DNA from: Fretibacter sp964424575
GTDB lineage: Bacteria; Pseudomonadota; Alphaproteobacteria; Caulobacterales; Maricaulaceae
Assembly: GCA_964424575.1 (NCBI GenBank)
Contig: CAYRIV010000009.1
Location: forward strand, 1-64,000
Direction of reading: 5' to 3'
DNA length: 64,000 bases
Both the position numbers and the translations under genes were made by a program. A model generated the notes under the pieces. That model worked only from the letters and a program-made list of their open reading frames with translations. It searched no databases and was not told the origin of the DNA. Shown one piece after another: positions 41,830-50,836 of this stretch; the stretch's first letter is position 1; each line of letters starts with the position of its first letter.

Positions 41830-42585
41830 TTAGAACTTGCCGAGCATTTTTTCTGACTTGGCCAGAAGATAATAAAATGTCACGCGGTTCTTAAAGCGGT
41901 CTTTTGACATTGTTTCGCAGACTGACATGACAAGCGCGTCAAGCTCAGCTTGGTCGTCTTTAAGACCAAACTTCTTCACAAGCAGGCTATCGCGCACTGT
42001 GTTGCGCTCTGTCTCGTCTGAACAAGCGACGAATTTGCCGTCACGTGAGGCAAGGGCGATACCACAATAGTTGACGATTTTACGGATGACGGTTTCGTCA
42101 GCGTCAGCGTCATAGCCCTTAACGTCAGCGATATAGCTTGTGTATTTGTCCTCAACACTGCCTTCAACTTTTGGCGCAGCTTTTTTCGGAGCCACTTTTT
42201 TAGCCGCCACTTTCTTAGGAGCCATTTTCTTGAGCTTTGATTCAAGCGTTTTAACTTCTGCCTCTAGCTCTTCGACGTCCTTTTGGCCGCCAAGCGTCAC
42301 TGTTGGAATTGCGCCGCGGACTTTTTCAGCCGTCTCAGCATATGTCTTTTCGACTTTATCCTGCGCGTCTTTGGCAACAATAACGACTTTGCCTTCGATC
42401 TCTTCGCCCTTAACAACGAGGTCAGCGAAAAGTGTTTCCGTCATCGCTTTGGCTTGAGCAAAACGTGTTTGCGCACGCTCAAAGGCTAGACCGTGTAGGC
42501 CAACATAGGCGCGGCGGGCTCGGCGCACAGTTTGCACAGGCTTTAGTGAATTATATTTCTCAGCAGTTTTTGTAAAAACAGTCAT
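41830..42585 (-). CDS. Phasin-like / DUF2853 fusion protein
   Basis: 251 residues. Residues ~1-120 are a helical, phasin-like coiled coil (AFERAQTRFAQAKAMTETLFADL). Then comes a Lys/Ala/Pro-rich linker (APKKVAAKKVAPKKAAPK, as in histone-H1-like PhaF). Residues ~145-245 match the compact DUF2853 domain (YTSYIADVKGYDADADETVIRKIVNYCG ... NRVTFYYLLAKSEKML). DUF2853 usually stands alone. A role at polyhydroxyalkanoate granules or nucleoid is an inference from the linker and coiled coil only. Confidence 0.78.
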   Translation of the reverse strand: MTVFTKTAEKYNSLKPVQTVRRARRAYVGLHGLAFERAQTRFAQAKAMTETLFADLVVKGEEIEGKVVIVAKDAQDKVEKTYAETAEKVRGAIPTVTLGGQKDVEELEAEVKTLESKLKKMAPKKVAAKKVAPKKAAPKVEGSVEDKYTSYIADVKGYDADADETVIRKIVNYCGIALASRDGKFVACSDETERNTVRDSLLVKKFGLKDDQAELDALVMSVCETMSKDRFKNRVTFYYLLAKSEKMLGKF

Positions 42586-42668
42586 TTAGGTCTCCATGAG
42601 CCTCCATTTCTCGGAAGCAGTAATTTGATAAGACCTATCTAGGGAGAAGAATTAGAAATCGCGCCCTA

Positions 42669-42808
42669 ATCCAGCGTGATTTTGCGCAGCAAAATTGCGC
42701 GATAAGGGCGGATTGCGAAAGGGTCGCTTTTGCTGAAAGCAAAAATGCCCGTGCAAACGCACCGCTAGGACTGTAAATCCAGCGTGATTTTGCGCAGCAA
42801 AATTGCGC
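42669..42808. repeat. Duplicated 32-bp palindromic repeat
   Basis: Two identical 32-bp copies (42669-42700 and 42777-42808; offset 108) of ATCCAGCGTGATTTTGCGCA...GCGC, each with the palindrome TTTTGC-GCA-GCAAAA. The second copy ends exactly at the SDR stop codon. Between them lies a related stem TTTTGC-TGAAA-GCAAAA (42736-42754). A third 15-bp core, inverted, lies at 29760-29774. Likely a REP-like dispersed palindrome. Confidence 0.75.
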
Positions 42809-43639
42809 TTAATCATTTTCTATGTCACGTGGCAATGTCATGGTGTAATTGAGTGCCAAACGGCCACCATCTGCGTAAATCGTTTGCCCCGTAATATAGC
42901 TAGCATCTTCAGAGGCAAGGAAGGCCGCAATGCCTGCAATCTCGTCAGGATGACCAATTCGCCCGAGCGGTGTGCGCGACATAATCTTGTCTCGCGCCTC
43001 CTTATCGCCTGACACACCCGCGAGCATGGCGGTTTTAATGCTGCCAGGGCCGATGGCATTGACGCGAATACCGCGCGGCGCAAGCTCGACCGCCATGGCG
43101 CGGGTCATTTGCTTCATGCCGCCTTTAGAAATTGTATAGGCCAGATAATCTGGGATAGCGACATCCTCATTAATAGAGGACATATTGATGATGCTATAGG
43201 GGCGTTGGCTCAGCCCAGAGCGGTCATCACGGTTATCAATCTCTTCGACCATTTGGCCGACGACAGCTTTTGAGACTAAAAAGGCCCCGCGCAAATTGAC
43301 AGATAAGACGCGGTCGAAATCGTCTTCGCTAAGATCAGTAATGCCGCCCTTGAGCGCAATGCCTGCATTGTTAATCAGAACATCGACATGTCCAAAAGAT
43401 GACACTGCCTCAGCCAGCAGATTATGCACCTCAAGCTTATCAGAGACATCACAAGACACGAAAATTGCGCGCGCCTCAGCGGTGCCAGACTCAACACCAA
43501 GATCGTCTAATGCACGTGCGCCTTCAGTCTCATTGGAGTCTGCTATCACGACCTTATAGCCATCCGCAAAGAAACGACGCGCGCAAGCAAAGCCAATGCC
43601 GCTTGCACCGCCTGTCACCAATACAACTTTATCTGCCAT
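42809..43639 (-). CDS. Short-chain dehydrogenase/reductase
   Basis: 276 residues. Cofactor motif TGGASGIGFACARRF, NNAGIAL structural motif, and catalytic Ser-Tyr-Lys in NMSSINEDVAIPDYLAYTISKGG. The C-terminal PGSIKTAML, then DASYITGQTIYADGG is typical of glucose/3-ketoacyl-type SDRs. Substrate and cofactor choice (NAD or NADP) cannot be fixed; D38 after the second strand (IADSNE) favours NAD. Its leader contains a 12-bp motif shared with two other genes. Confidence 0.9.
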   Translation of the reverse strand: MADKVVLVTGGASGIGFACARRFFADGYKVVIADSNETEGARALDDLGVESGTAEARAIFVSCDVSDKLEVHNLLAEAVSSFGHVDVLINNAGIALKGGITDLSEDDFDRVLSVNLRGAFLVSKAVVGQMVEEIDNRDDRSGLSQRPYSIINMSSINEDVAIPDYLAYTISKGGMKQMTRAMAVELAPRGIRVNAIGPGSIKTAMLAGVSGDKEARDKIMSRTPLGRIGHPDEIAGIAAFLASEDASYITGQTIYADGGRLALNYTMTLPRDIEND

Positions 43640-43732
43640 GACCCACTCTCAGAAACTTTCCTGACAGAGTCAGCCTGTGAGCCCAAAAGGTCAAGGTGAT
43701 TTTAAAAAGATGGGTTGAAAATTCGCGCGCGA

Positions 43733-43897
43733 TTAACTGGTAAGTTCGGAAATTTTTTGTTTCAAGAGAAGTTTTCGCTTCTTTAACGTCGCAATATGAA
43801 GGGAATCTGAGGCGGGACTTTTAAGTTCGCTTTGAATTTCCGCGTCTAGTTTAGAGTGTTTATTCTCAAGCTCTCTAACGTGTGCGACTGAAGCCAT
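43733..43897 (-). CDS. DUF465/YdcH family small protein
   Basis: 54 residues from ATG 43897, chosen because GGAGAGAGAT precedes it; longer in-frame starts run into unlike sequence. HVRELENKHSKLDAEIQ, then LHIATLKKRKLLLKQKISEL is the DUF465 coiled-hairpin pattern (two helices, KKRKLxLKxKI). Unknown function. A paralogue is encoded divergently at 44046. Confidence 0.82.
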   Translation of the reverse strand: MASVAHVRELENKHSKLDAEIQSELKSPASDSLHIATLKKRKLLLKQKISELTS

Positions 43898-44045
43898 ATC
43901 TCTCTCCATATATTTGTTGATGATTTCGTATAGCATATTTTTTCGCCAAAGTCACATGAGCGCTTGGTAAGAAATTTGACACGGCTCTCATGACCTTGTC
44001 ACACCCTGCCCCTTAGCTTATGTAACGCGTCAACGAGGCTGAGCC

Positions 44046-44282
44046 ATGACGGATGACACCATTATAAGCGCCAATGATGAAGGGCTCTCTGAGGAGGAGA
44101 TGCTCACCCTTCTCGCGACCCTTAAGCGCGAGCATGCGCGTATCAATAGCGAAGTTGACGCCCTTCACGAAAACGGTGTGATGGACATGCTCAAGCTAAA
44201 GCGCATGAAAAAGATTAAACTCTCCATCAAAGATCAGATCACTTATCTTGAAAATATGCTGACGCCAGATATCCTCGCGTAG
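44046..44282 (+). CDS. DUF465/YdcH family small protein, paralogue
   Basis: 78 residues. TLKREHARINSEVDAL, then LKLKRMKKIKLSIKDQITYLENMLTPDIL matches DUF465 with an acidic N-terminal extension. It shares the two-helix hairpin with the gene at 43733-43897 on the other strand; the two start codons are about 150 bases apart. Function unknown. Confidence 0.84.
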   Translation: MTDDTIISANDEGLSEEEMLTLLATLKREHARINSEVDALHENGVMDMLKLKRMKKIKLSIKDQITYLENMLTPDILA

Positions 44283-44300
44283 ATCTATCTTAGTTTAGCT

Positions 44301-44933
44301 CTACTCGCTTTGGCGTTTACTGGCATACATGGCGCGGTCGGCACGGGCGAGAATTTGCTCAGCCGTATCTTCCGCTTCACAAGGCGCAACGCCCCAAGCT
44401 GTTGAGACACAGATTTTACCTGTCGGCATATCAACACACACCTCGGCTATACGGCACGCCAAGCTCGCGGCTTTCGCGCGTGTTTCTTCAACGCCTGACT
44501 TAAATAACAGCACGCCAAATTCATCACCGCCAAGACGCGCGACGAGGTCACAAGAGCGCACATTATTGGTGAGTACGTCGCCGATATCACGCAAAAGCTC
44601 GTCACCAATACTATGGCCAAAGCGGTCATTAATACTCTTAAAACCGTTCAAATCAAAAAAGATAACAGACGACAGAATATCATAACGCGTCATAACTGTG
44701 CGGGCCTTCTCGACCTCACGGATAAAGGCGCGGCGATTATAGACCGCCACAAGCGGATCTGTGTCGGCTGTGCGTTCAATATCAAGCAGCCGCAAACGCA
44801 TTTGATTAAGCTCTAACGTCAGGCGGTCATTCTCTGCACGTAACTCTCCAATGTCAGACACTATTTCGTTATCTTGCGCAGGCGTTTTTACCCCTGCTTT
44901 ATGTGGTGTCTGAGTAAACGTCGTATGCATCAT
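44301..44933 (-). CDS. Diguanylate cyclase (GGDEF)
   Basis: 210 residues. The N-terminal ~50 residues are a coiled coil. The catalytic domain starts TDPLVAVYNRRAFIREV, with VIFFDLNGFKSINDRFGHSIGDELL and the GGDEF active site at residues 135-139. The inhibitory I-site RSCD (126-129) is intact, so cyclic-di-GMP can feed back. No sensor or receiver domain is attached. It makes c-di-GMP, which commonly switches surface attachment; the pilus locus is 14 kb away. Confidence 0.93.
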   Translation of the reverse strand: MMHTTFTQTPHKAGVKTPAQDNEIVSDIGELRAENDRLTLELNQMRLRLLDIERTADTDPLVAVYNRRAFIREVEKARTVMTRYDILSSVIFFDLNGFKSINDRFGHSIGDELLRDIGDVLTNNVRSCDLVARLGGDEFGVLLFKSGVEETRAKAASLACRIAEVCVDMPTGKICVSTAWGVAPCEAEDTAEQILARADRAMYASKRQSE

Positions 44934-45205
44934 GTCCTAAGCCCAAAATTGTAACTCTTACGGCTATCGTTATCTTTGATAACTTTAACCTCATCCCAGC
45001 TTTGTTTATTCCATACTGGTCTTAACAAAGGCGCTAAGATTTCTAAATTTGAGCAGCTTTCGTGAACTAGGGTTAACAACGACTTTACGTTTGGTTCAAA
45101 AAGCGGGGCGAAAAAAGACTTTCACCTAGGCCTTGTTTGGACTAATGTTCATCGCTTCTTACTGGCAAACTCCGCACATCGCGGTCCGCCAAAAGCGAGC
45201 TGATT

Positions 45206-45700
45206 ATGACAACCTCTCCTGCTATCGCGCTCATCATGGGCAGCACGTCTGACTGGCCGACGATGGAACATGCGGCGGATATTCTCGACACACTCTCTAT
45301 CCCTTACGAAGCGAAAGTCATTTCAGCCCACCGCACGCCTGAGCGCTTGGTCGAATTTTCCAAATCAGCTAAAATGCGCGGCCTCAAAGTCATCATCGCA
45401 GGCGCAGGCGGCGCCGCGCATTTGCCAGGCATGGTCGCGTCTATGACGTTGCTCCCCGTGCTCGGCGTGCCTGTTGAGTCCAAAGCGCTCTCTGGCATGG
45501 ATAGCCTGCTTTCTATTGCGCAAATGCCAGGCGGCATCCCAGTGGGGACACTTGCAATTGGGCGGTCAGGCGCAAAAAACGCGGCTCTCCTCGCGGCCTC
45601 CATCCTTGCTCTCAGCGACAAAGACGTGGACACGGCGCTGACAAATTGGCGCACAGCGCAGACAGACGCGGTCGCGCATAATCCGCGCCCACAGGCTTAA
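45206..45700 (+). CDS. purE: N5-carboxyaminoimidazole ribonucleotide mutase
   Basis: 164 residues. Purine synthesis. Motifs: IMGSTSDWPTMEHAADIL and SAHRTPERLVEF, the class I PurE signatures; His in SAHRTP and GAGGAAHLPGM are catalytic. It is followed 10 bases later by purK, and the two act in sequence from AIR. Confidence 0.96.
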   Translation: MTTSPAIALIMGSTSDWPTMEHAADILDTLSIPYEAKVISAHRTPERLVEFSKSAKMRGLKVIIAGAGGAAHLPGMVASMTLLPVLGVPVESKALSGMDSLLSIAQMPGGIPVGTLAIGRSGAKNAALLAASILALSDKDVDTALTNWRTAQTDAVAHNPRPQA

Positions 45701-45710
45701 GACTTAAGAC

Positions 45711-46805
45711 GTGGCGACTTCTACACCATTGACAATGGGTTCAACCATCGGGATTTTGGGTGGTGGACAATTGGGTCGTATGCTCGCCTTAGCGGCGGCA
45801 AGACTCGGGCTCAACACCCATATCTATTGCCCAGACGCAAGCGGCCCAGCCGCAGCTGTCGCCACTTATGAAACAAATGCGGCCTATGACGACCTCGAAA
45901 CGCTGCACCGTTTTGCGAAGTCTTGCGACGTTGTCACATATGAATTTGAGAACGTCCCTGCCATGAGTGCCCGCACAGCCGCCAATGCAAGCGTGCTACG
46001 TCCTAATGCCAAAGCTTTGGACGTTGCCCAAGACCGCCTCACAGAAAAAACCTTCATCCGCGACGCGGCAGGCGTGGCTGTCGCTGATTTTCGTGCGGTT
46101 GAGAACATTCACGACGCCCGTCGCGCCGTCAAACATATGGGACTACCTGCGGTGATTAAAACACGCCGGTTTGGGTATGACGGCAAAGGCCAAGCGGTTC
46201 TTAAGGCAGAAAGCGATCTCGAAGGCGCGTTTGAAAAACTGCCCAAAGACGCGCCGTGTATCGTGGAGGCTTTTGTGCCATTTAAGCGCGAGATTTCTAT
46301 CGTCGCAGCACGCGGGGCGAACGGGGAACTTGCGAGCTATCCCGTCATAGAGAACGTCCATAAAAACCATATCCTCCACACGAGCACCGTGCCCGCGTCA
46401 GATACAACAGAGGCGTTTAGCCAAAAAGCCGCAGGGCTCGCCTTTCAAATTATGCAAAAGCTTGATTATGTCGGCGTCATGGCGACTGAGTTCTTTGAAC
46501 TACAAGACGGGTCATTAATTGTGAACGAAATTGCCCCACGTGTTCACAACTCAGGGCATTGGACGCAAGACGCTGGATGCATTGACCAATTTGAGCTGCA
46601 CATTCGCGCGGTCGCAGGCTGGCCCCTTGGTAATACAGAGCCACAGCTTGATGTCGTGATGACCAATTTAATTGGCGATGATGTGAATAAAGTGCAAGCC
46701 TTAGCGGCCCTCCCCAACACCTTCATCCATCTTTACGGAAAATCGGAAGCGCGCGCAGGTCGCAAGATGGGCCACATTAATCAGGTTAAACCTAAAGCGC
46801 TTTAA
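45711..46805 (+). CDS. purK: N5-carboxyaminoimidazole ribonucleotide synthase
   Basis: 364 residues, starting at GTG 45711. IGILGGGQLGRMLALAAARLGL is the ATP-grasp N-terminal motif; KTRRFGYDGKGQAVL and EFFELQDGSLIVNEIAPRVHNSGHWTQDA bind ATP, metal and AIR. It carboxylates AIR for PurE. It is in an operon with purE and convergent with the COQ9-like gene. Confidence 0.95.
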   Translation: MATSTPLTMGSTIGILGGGQLGRMLALAAARLGLNTHIYCPDASGPAAAVATYETNAAYDDLETLHRFAKSCDVVTYEFENVPAMSARTAANASVLRPNAKALDVAQDRLTEKTFIRDAAGVAVADFRAVENIHDARRAVKHMGLPAVIKTRRFGYDGKGQAVLKAESDLEGAFEKLPKDAPCIVEAFVPFKREISIVAARGANGELASYPVIENVHKNHILHTSTVPASDTTEAFSQKAAGLAFQIMQKLDYVGVMATEFFELQDGSLIVNEIAPRVHNSGHWTQDAGCIDQFELHIRAVAGWPLGNTEPQLDVVMTNLIGDDVNKVQALAALPNTFIHLYGKSEARAGRKMGHINQVKPKAL

Positions 46806-46816
46806 TCGAATATCTT

Positions 46817-47524
46817 TTAGGTCCAGCGGCCAGAACGACGTCTACGTCGCTTCGTTTCATTCCCAAATCCGTATCGCAATTGCCCGAGCAGTTCGACAGG
46901 GTTAGGCATATTCTCTGTCCGCTTTTTCAGTGCCCATTTTGCTTTTTCAAATTCCATAACATTTGCAATGCGCGCCTCCACAAAAGCGCGGCCGTCACGC
47001 TTATCTGCGCTTGTATCTGCAAGCCAGGCGACAAGGCTCGTGCTGATAACGCCAGAGAGTATCGTGCGTTTGGAATAATAATTCGCGTCCGTGCTCGTAT
47101 CACCTATGGCGCGCCAGATGGTATCTGCCGCCGCCCAAATCTGTGCTGGGCCTTGGCCTAGAGCGTCAGGCAGTGAGAGCCGTGCCGCCGCGCGTTTGGC
47201 CGCCGCCTCATGACCACTCAAAGCTTCAAGTCGCGCGATAACGCCCGCGGTGACTTTGTCGCGAATTTTCATAGACGCGAGATCTAGACCTGCGAGTGTC
47301 TCTTCAACGTGGGCGTTTAGCTGCTCGCCCCAAAAGCTGATAAGCTCTAGAGGGCCGTCGGGAAAATAAAGCGCGTCTGAGCCTTTTGGCAGGCCTGCCT
47401 GCTTTACCGCATCTCGCAAAGTTTTACTCGTCCAGCCGTCAAAGGCCGCCAAAACGAGCGCGCGCGAAAGAACATCACGGCGGGCCTTAAGGGACGGGTC
47501 AATCTGATTATTGTCTGTGCTCAT
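46817..47524 (-). CDS. COQ9 family ubiquinone biosynthesis protein
   Basis: 235 residues from ATG 47524; an in-frame GTG 47554 is weaker. TetR-like fold: KARRDVLSRALVLAAFDGWTSKTLRDAVKQAGL, then LIDLYFPDGPLEL-like DALYFPDGPLELISFWGEQLNA, and the conserved C-terminal region VSDTSTDANYYSKRTILSGV-like (GDTSTDANYYSKRTILSGVI). COQ9 binds lipids and helps COQ7-type hydroxylation. The tail is very basic (RRRRRSGRW). Confidence 0.92.
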   Translation of the reverse strand: MSTDNNQIDPSLKARRDVLSRALVLAAFDGWTSKTLRDAVKQAGLPKGSDALYFPDGPLELISFWGEQLNAHVEETLAGLDLASMKIRDKVTAGVIARLEALSGHEAAAKRAAARLSLPDALGQGPAQIWAAADTIWRAIGDTSTDANYYSKRTILSGVISTSLVAWLADTSADKRDGRAFVEARIANVMEFEKAKWALKKRTENMPNPVELLGQLRYGFGNETKRRRRRSGRWT

Positions 47525-47580
47525 ATAGTCTATATAGGGGTTTTTCGCGCCCACGTCACCTGCGACCTAAGGGCAAAGGC

Positions 47581-49152
47581 TTAGACGTTTTTGCGACGCA
47601 GAATGTTACGCTTAAACCAAACAGAAATACCTTTCACCCCTGCCCCTGACAGCACACCATAGCGGAAAATACGACTCGCGAGGATAATCACGCCGATTGA
47701 GAGCAGCGCAAGAAATCCAGCGGACAGGAATAATTCCCATGCAGGTGGGTCAGATGGCAAGCGGCTAATGGCGGCAAAAGGCGCAGAGAGCGGAAACCAT
47801 GACGCAAAAATCAAAAGCGGGCTATCAGGGCTATTCCAACCGAGCGGTACGATTAACACACACAGCGTCAACACCATAACGATAGGCGTTGTAATCGTCT
47901 GCGCGTCTTGCATACTTTCCGCGAGCGCGCCCATGGCGATGAAGAGACAGCCGTAAAAGATATAGCCGAGTATTAGAAAGAGCGGGAAGAAGACCATCAT
48001 TTTCCACGTAAACGCTTGGCGGATTGGCTCGCTTACATCTGCGGGGCCGAACAAAATAATGCCGATAACCCCTGCCCCGCCAAGCAAGATATAAGGCAAC
48101 ATCGTTGTGAGCGTGAGTGCCGCAACGCCAATCAGTTTACCCAAAATAATCTCACCAAAATTTGTTGTCGCGAGCATCATTTCAAGCAACTTGTTGAGCT
48201 TCTCTTCGAGCATGGAGGTGAGCAACATATAAGCGCCAGAAAAAACGGTGAGCCATAATATTGCAGCCATTGCCCCTGCCACAAGATAAGGGATACGGTC
48301 TTTGTTTGTGACCTTTTGGCCTTCGCCTTCGGTATCAGCCGTTTTCGTGGGGTCGAAACTTTGTAGTTCAAGCGCAGTGTTGCGGCTCGCGTCAAGACCC
48401 TCATAGCTTAGCCCGCCACTTTTAAGATAAAGGTCCTCGGCACGGTCTCTGAAATAACGCTTAGTCAGGGATTGCATACCTTGGGCCGTCACCTGTGTGG
48501 ACCAATAATCGGCTTGCACCTTCATAGCTTGATATGGTCTTTCGGCCTCATTCTGAATGTTCCCAACTGTGCTTTCATTCTCTGTAGGAACTTCTTCGCG
48601 AATATACAGGACACCATTGAGCGATACGGCCTCACCTTTATGCATCAGTGTTTTGCCAGTGGCGATGAACGTCTTCAACGTCTCTATATCATTTGCAGGT
48701 GGGTCTACAAAAACCATACTCCGTTTTGGTAGTTTTAAGCTGTCACCCAATCCAGGGACTTGCGTATTGAGATAGCTGATAACGCCATCCACGCCTTGCT
48801 TATCCAGAATAGAATCAACGGCTTCGGCCTGCGCGTCAGACAAAGCGAACTCGGCAATCGCGCTTATCTGCTTTCGTGCGCTTTCAATATAGTCCCGCTC
48901 ATATTCAGCCGTAATGGCCGCTTGATGCGCGCCCGTGTCGTCGAGTATCGTCTCATAGCGCGTGGGTTCAAAATTGAGATCAAGTTGAGAAAAAATGAAA
49001 CCCAAAATACCAAAGATAAATGGCAGGAAAAAGCTAATCCAAAATCCCCAGGTCTTGATATAGCCAAGATAATCTCGCCGCGCGATGAGAAGTGCGCGCC
49101 GCATGTTAAGCCTGCCCAAGCTCATACCTCTATCTGTGTTATTCCCGCTCAT
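47581..49152 (-). CDS. ABC-2 type transporter, permease subunit (NatB-like)
   Basis: 523 residues. One N-terminal helix (GFWISFFLPFIFGILGFIF), a large periplasmic domain (~residues 60-270) and five to six C-terminal helices (AILWLTVFSGAYMLLTSML, TTMLPYILLGGAGVIGIILF, MVFFPLFLILGYIFYGCLF). This layout is typical of sodium or ABC-2 exporters. Its start overlaps the ATPase stop by four bases. The exported compound is unknown. Confidence 0.9.
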   Translation of the reverse strand: MSGNNTDRGMSLGRLNMRRALLIARRDYLGYIKTWGFWISFFLPFIFGILGFIFSQLDLNFEPTRYETILDDTGAHQAAITAEYERDYIESARKQISAIAEFALSDAQAEAVDSILDKQGVDGVISYLNTQVPGLGDSLKLPKRSMVFVDPPANDIETLKTFIATGKTLMHKGEAVSLNGVLYIREEVPTENESTVGNIQNEAERPYQAMKVQADYWSTQVTAQGMQSLTKRYFRDRAEDLYLKSGGLSYEGLDASRNTALELQSFDPTKTADTEGEGQKVTNKDRIPYLVAGAMAAILWLTVFSGAYMLLTSMLEEKLNKLLEMMLATTNFGEIILGKLIGVAALTLTTMLPYILLGGAGVIGIILFGPADVSEPIRQAFTWKMMVFFPLFLILGYIFYGCLFIAMGALAESMQDAQTITTPIVMVLTLCVLIVPLGWNSPDSPLLIFASWFPLSAPFAAISRLPSDPPAWELFLSAGFLALLSIGVIILASRIFRYGVLSGAGVKGISVWFKRNILRRKNV

Positions 49153-50090
49153 GACAGCTCTTCTTCAAGCTGCATCTCTCGGGTGACGTCTTCACCAACC
49201 ATGGCCACAAATGCCTCATGCAAGCTCTGCGGCTTAGGCTCAAAACGCGAGAGCTTTATGCCGCCGTTCACACAGGCCTCAAGCAGGCTATGCGTTTCGA
49301 CTTCAGGCTTGAGGGTCATTGCGAACGCCCCGTCTTCTCGGGGGCTAATATCTTCTGCCATGGGGGTCACGGTCTCAAGCAAGCCCGTGTTATCAGAGGC
49401 TATCACGAGGCGGCGCGGGGCTTTGGACAAGGCAAGTTCAGTGCTGCCGTCAAAGACTTTGCGCCCCCCCGCCATAAGGATGATACGGTCACAGAGCCGC
49501 TCCGCATGTTCCATCACATGGGTAGAGAAAATAATCGTGTTCCCACCTTTAGCAATCTCGCGCACAATCGACTCGAGTACTTGTTGGTTCACAGGGTCAA
49601 GGCCAGAGAACGGCTCGTCTAAAATGTAAAATTCAGGGTTATGCGCAATGGCCGCGAGGAGTTGCACCTTTTGCGCCATGCCTTTGCTCATGTCTTTATT
49701 CTTTTTGCGCTTGGCCTCTGACAGGCCGTATTTATCGAGCATCTCATCAGCACGTGCAAAGGCGTCTTTGCCTCTCATCCCATTAAGCCGCGCCAAATGC
49801 GCAATCGCTTCGCGCGCGGTTTGTTTCTTATATAGCCCACGCTCTTCGGGTAGGAAGCCGACACGGCCAAAAGCTTGCGGCTCAGGCGCGCGGCCAAAGA
49901 GGTGTATATCGCCCGCATCAGGTTTTATGAGCCCAAGTGACATACGTAGCGTCGTCGTTTTCCCTGCGCCGTTCGGGCCGAGATAGCCAACAATCTCGCC
50001 AGGGTTGATGGTAAAGCTTACATCCTCAACGGCCGCCTTCCCGCCAAAAGATTTGGATACGTCAGAAAGTGATAATGGTGATGAGGTCAT
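49149..50090 (-). CDS. ABC transporter, ATP-binding subunit
   Basis: 313 residues. Walker A GPNGAGKTTTLRM (residue ~38), Q-loop region GFLPEERGLY, signature MSKGMAQKVQLLAAI, Walker B YILDEPFSGLDP and the His switch FSTHVMEH. The C-terminal ~90 residues resemble the regulatory tail of NatA/DrrA-type ATPases. First gene of the two-gene ABC unit. Confidence 0.94.
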   Translation of the reverse strand: MTSSPLSLSDVSKSFGGKAAVEDVSFTINPGEIVGYLGPNGAGKTTTLRMSLGLIKPDAGDIHLFGRAPEPQAFGRVGFLPEERGLYKKQTAREAIAHLARLNGMRGKDAFARADEMLDKYGLSEAKRKKNKDMSKGMAQKVQLLAAIAHNPEFYILDEPFSGLDPVNQQVLESIVREIAKGGNTIIFSTHVMEHAERLCDRIILMAGGRKVFDGSTELALSKAPRRLVIASDNTGLLETVTPMAEDISPREDGAFAMTLKPEVETHSLLEACVNGGIKLSRFEPKPQSLHEAFVAMVGEDVTREMQLEEELS

Positions 50091-50155
50091 AACGCCTTCT
50101 ATCTCTCGCAGGCTTTCATTTGTGTAAAGGCCCCAAATGATTTAGCGTAACAAAA

Positions 50156-50836
50156 ATGAACCTTATAACCCGTATTTTTGCTATTGCTCTTATGTTTTCT
50201 GTCTGCTTCACGTCCGTACATGCAGAGGCGCAAACGCGAGACGAAAAAATAGGATGGCATAGAAATACTGGAAGCTCGCAATATATCGAGAAAGGTCGCG
50301 AAGCTAAGACAGAGTTTGATTTCAAAATGGATATGGAATTTGAGACGACAGTTGTTCGCAAACGCTCTGAAAATGCGCGGGCCTGCGCCCGCCATGCCGC
50401 CAATCCGAAACCTACTGATATAAGCTTTTGTCAAAATGCTCTGCTCGAACCCGATCTCAGCCCTGAGAACAGATATGTCTCGACGTATAATATGGGGCTT
50501 ATGCAATTCGCGTTTGAAGATTACGATATGGCGTCGGAAACATTACTGAACGCGAGTACGCTTTCGCCAGAAAAATCGGAGCCCTTAACTGCGCTCGCAA
50601 AGCTCGCAATCAAGCGCGGTGATGAAGTCGCTGCAAAAACATATATCACCAAAGCCCTCGCCAATAATCCTGCGCGACCTACGCAAGCCTATATCACGCT
50701 CGGTTATTTGCATGAACGCGATTTTGAGTTTGAAGAAGCGCGTGCGGCTTACGAGGCTGCTCTTGCAAGCAAAGGCAGCCCAGGGGAAGCACGGCGCAGG
50801 CTTGAGCGGATTAATCGCCTATGGCCCGCGAAATAG
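50156..50836 (+). CDS. TPR-repeat exported protein
   Basis: 226 residues. Signal peptide MNLITRIFAIALMFSVCFTSVHAEA. Residues ~75-220 form TPR helices (LSPENRYVSTYNMGLMQFAFEDYDMASETLLNASTL ... TYITKALANNPARPTQAYITLGYLHERDFEFEEARAAYEAAL). A Cys pair (ARACARHAA, ISFCQNALL) may form a disulfide. It overlaps the queG start by 16 bases. Confidence 0.85.
   Translation: MNLITRIFAIALMFSVCFTSVHAEAQTRDEKIGWHRNTGSSQYIEKGREAKTEFDFKMDMEFETTVVRKRSENARACARHAANPKPTDISFCQNALLEPDLSPENRYVSTYNMGLMQFAFEDYDMASETLLNASTLSPEKSEPLTALAKLAIKRGDEVAAKTYITKALANNPARPTQAYITLGYLHERDFEFEEARAAYEAALASKGSPGEARRRLERINRLWPAK

Noticed and set aside
45073..45087. CtrA-like TTAA-N7-TTTA before purE
   Set aside because: One half-site mismatch and no other support; such near matches are common in AT-rich intergenic DNA.
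44934..45205. Possible 6S RNA or riboswitch upstream of purE
   Set aside because: I could pair only one 8-bp stem (GGTTCAAA/TTTGGACT) and no long hairpin with central bubble. No known purine riboswitch core.
48760..49629. 289-codon plus-strand reading frame antisense to the ABC transporter genes
   Set aside because: It is a shadow of two clear genes on the other strand and has low-complexity, unlike-protein sequence.
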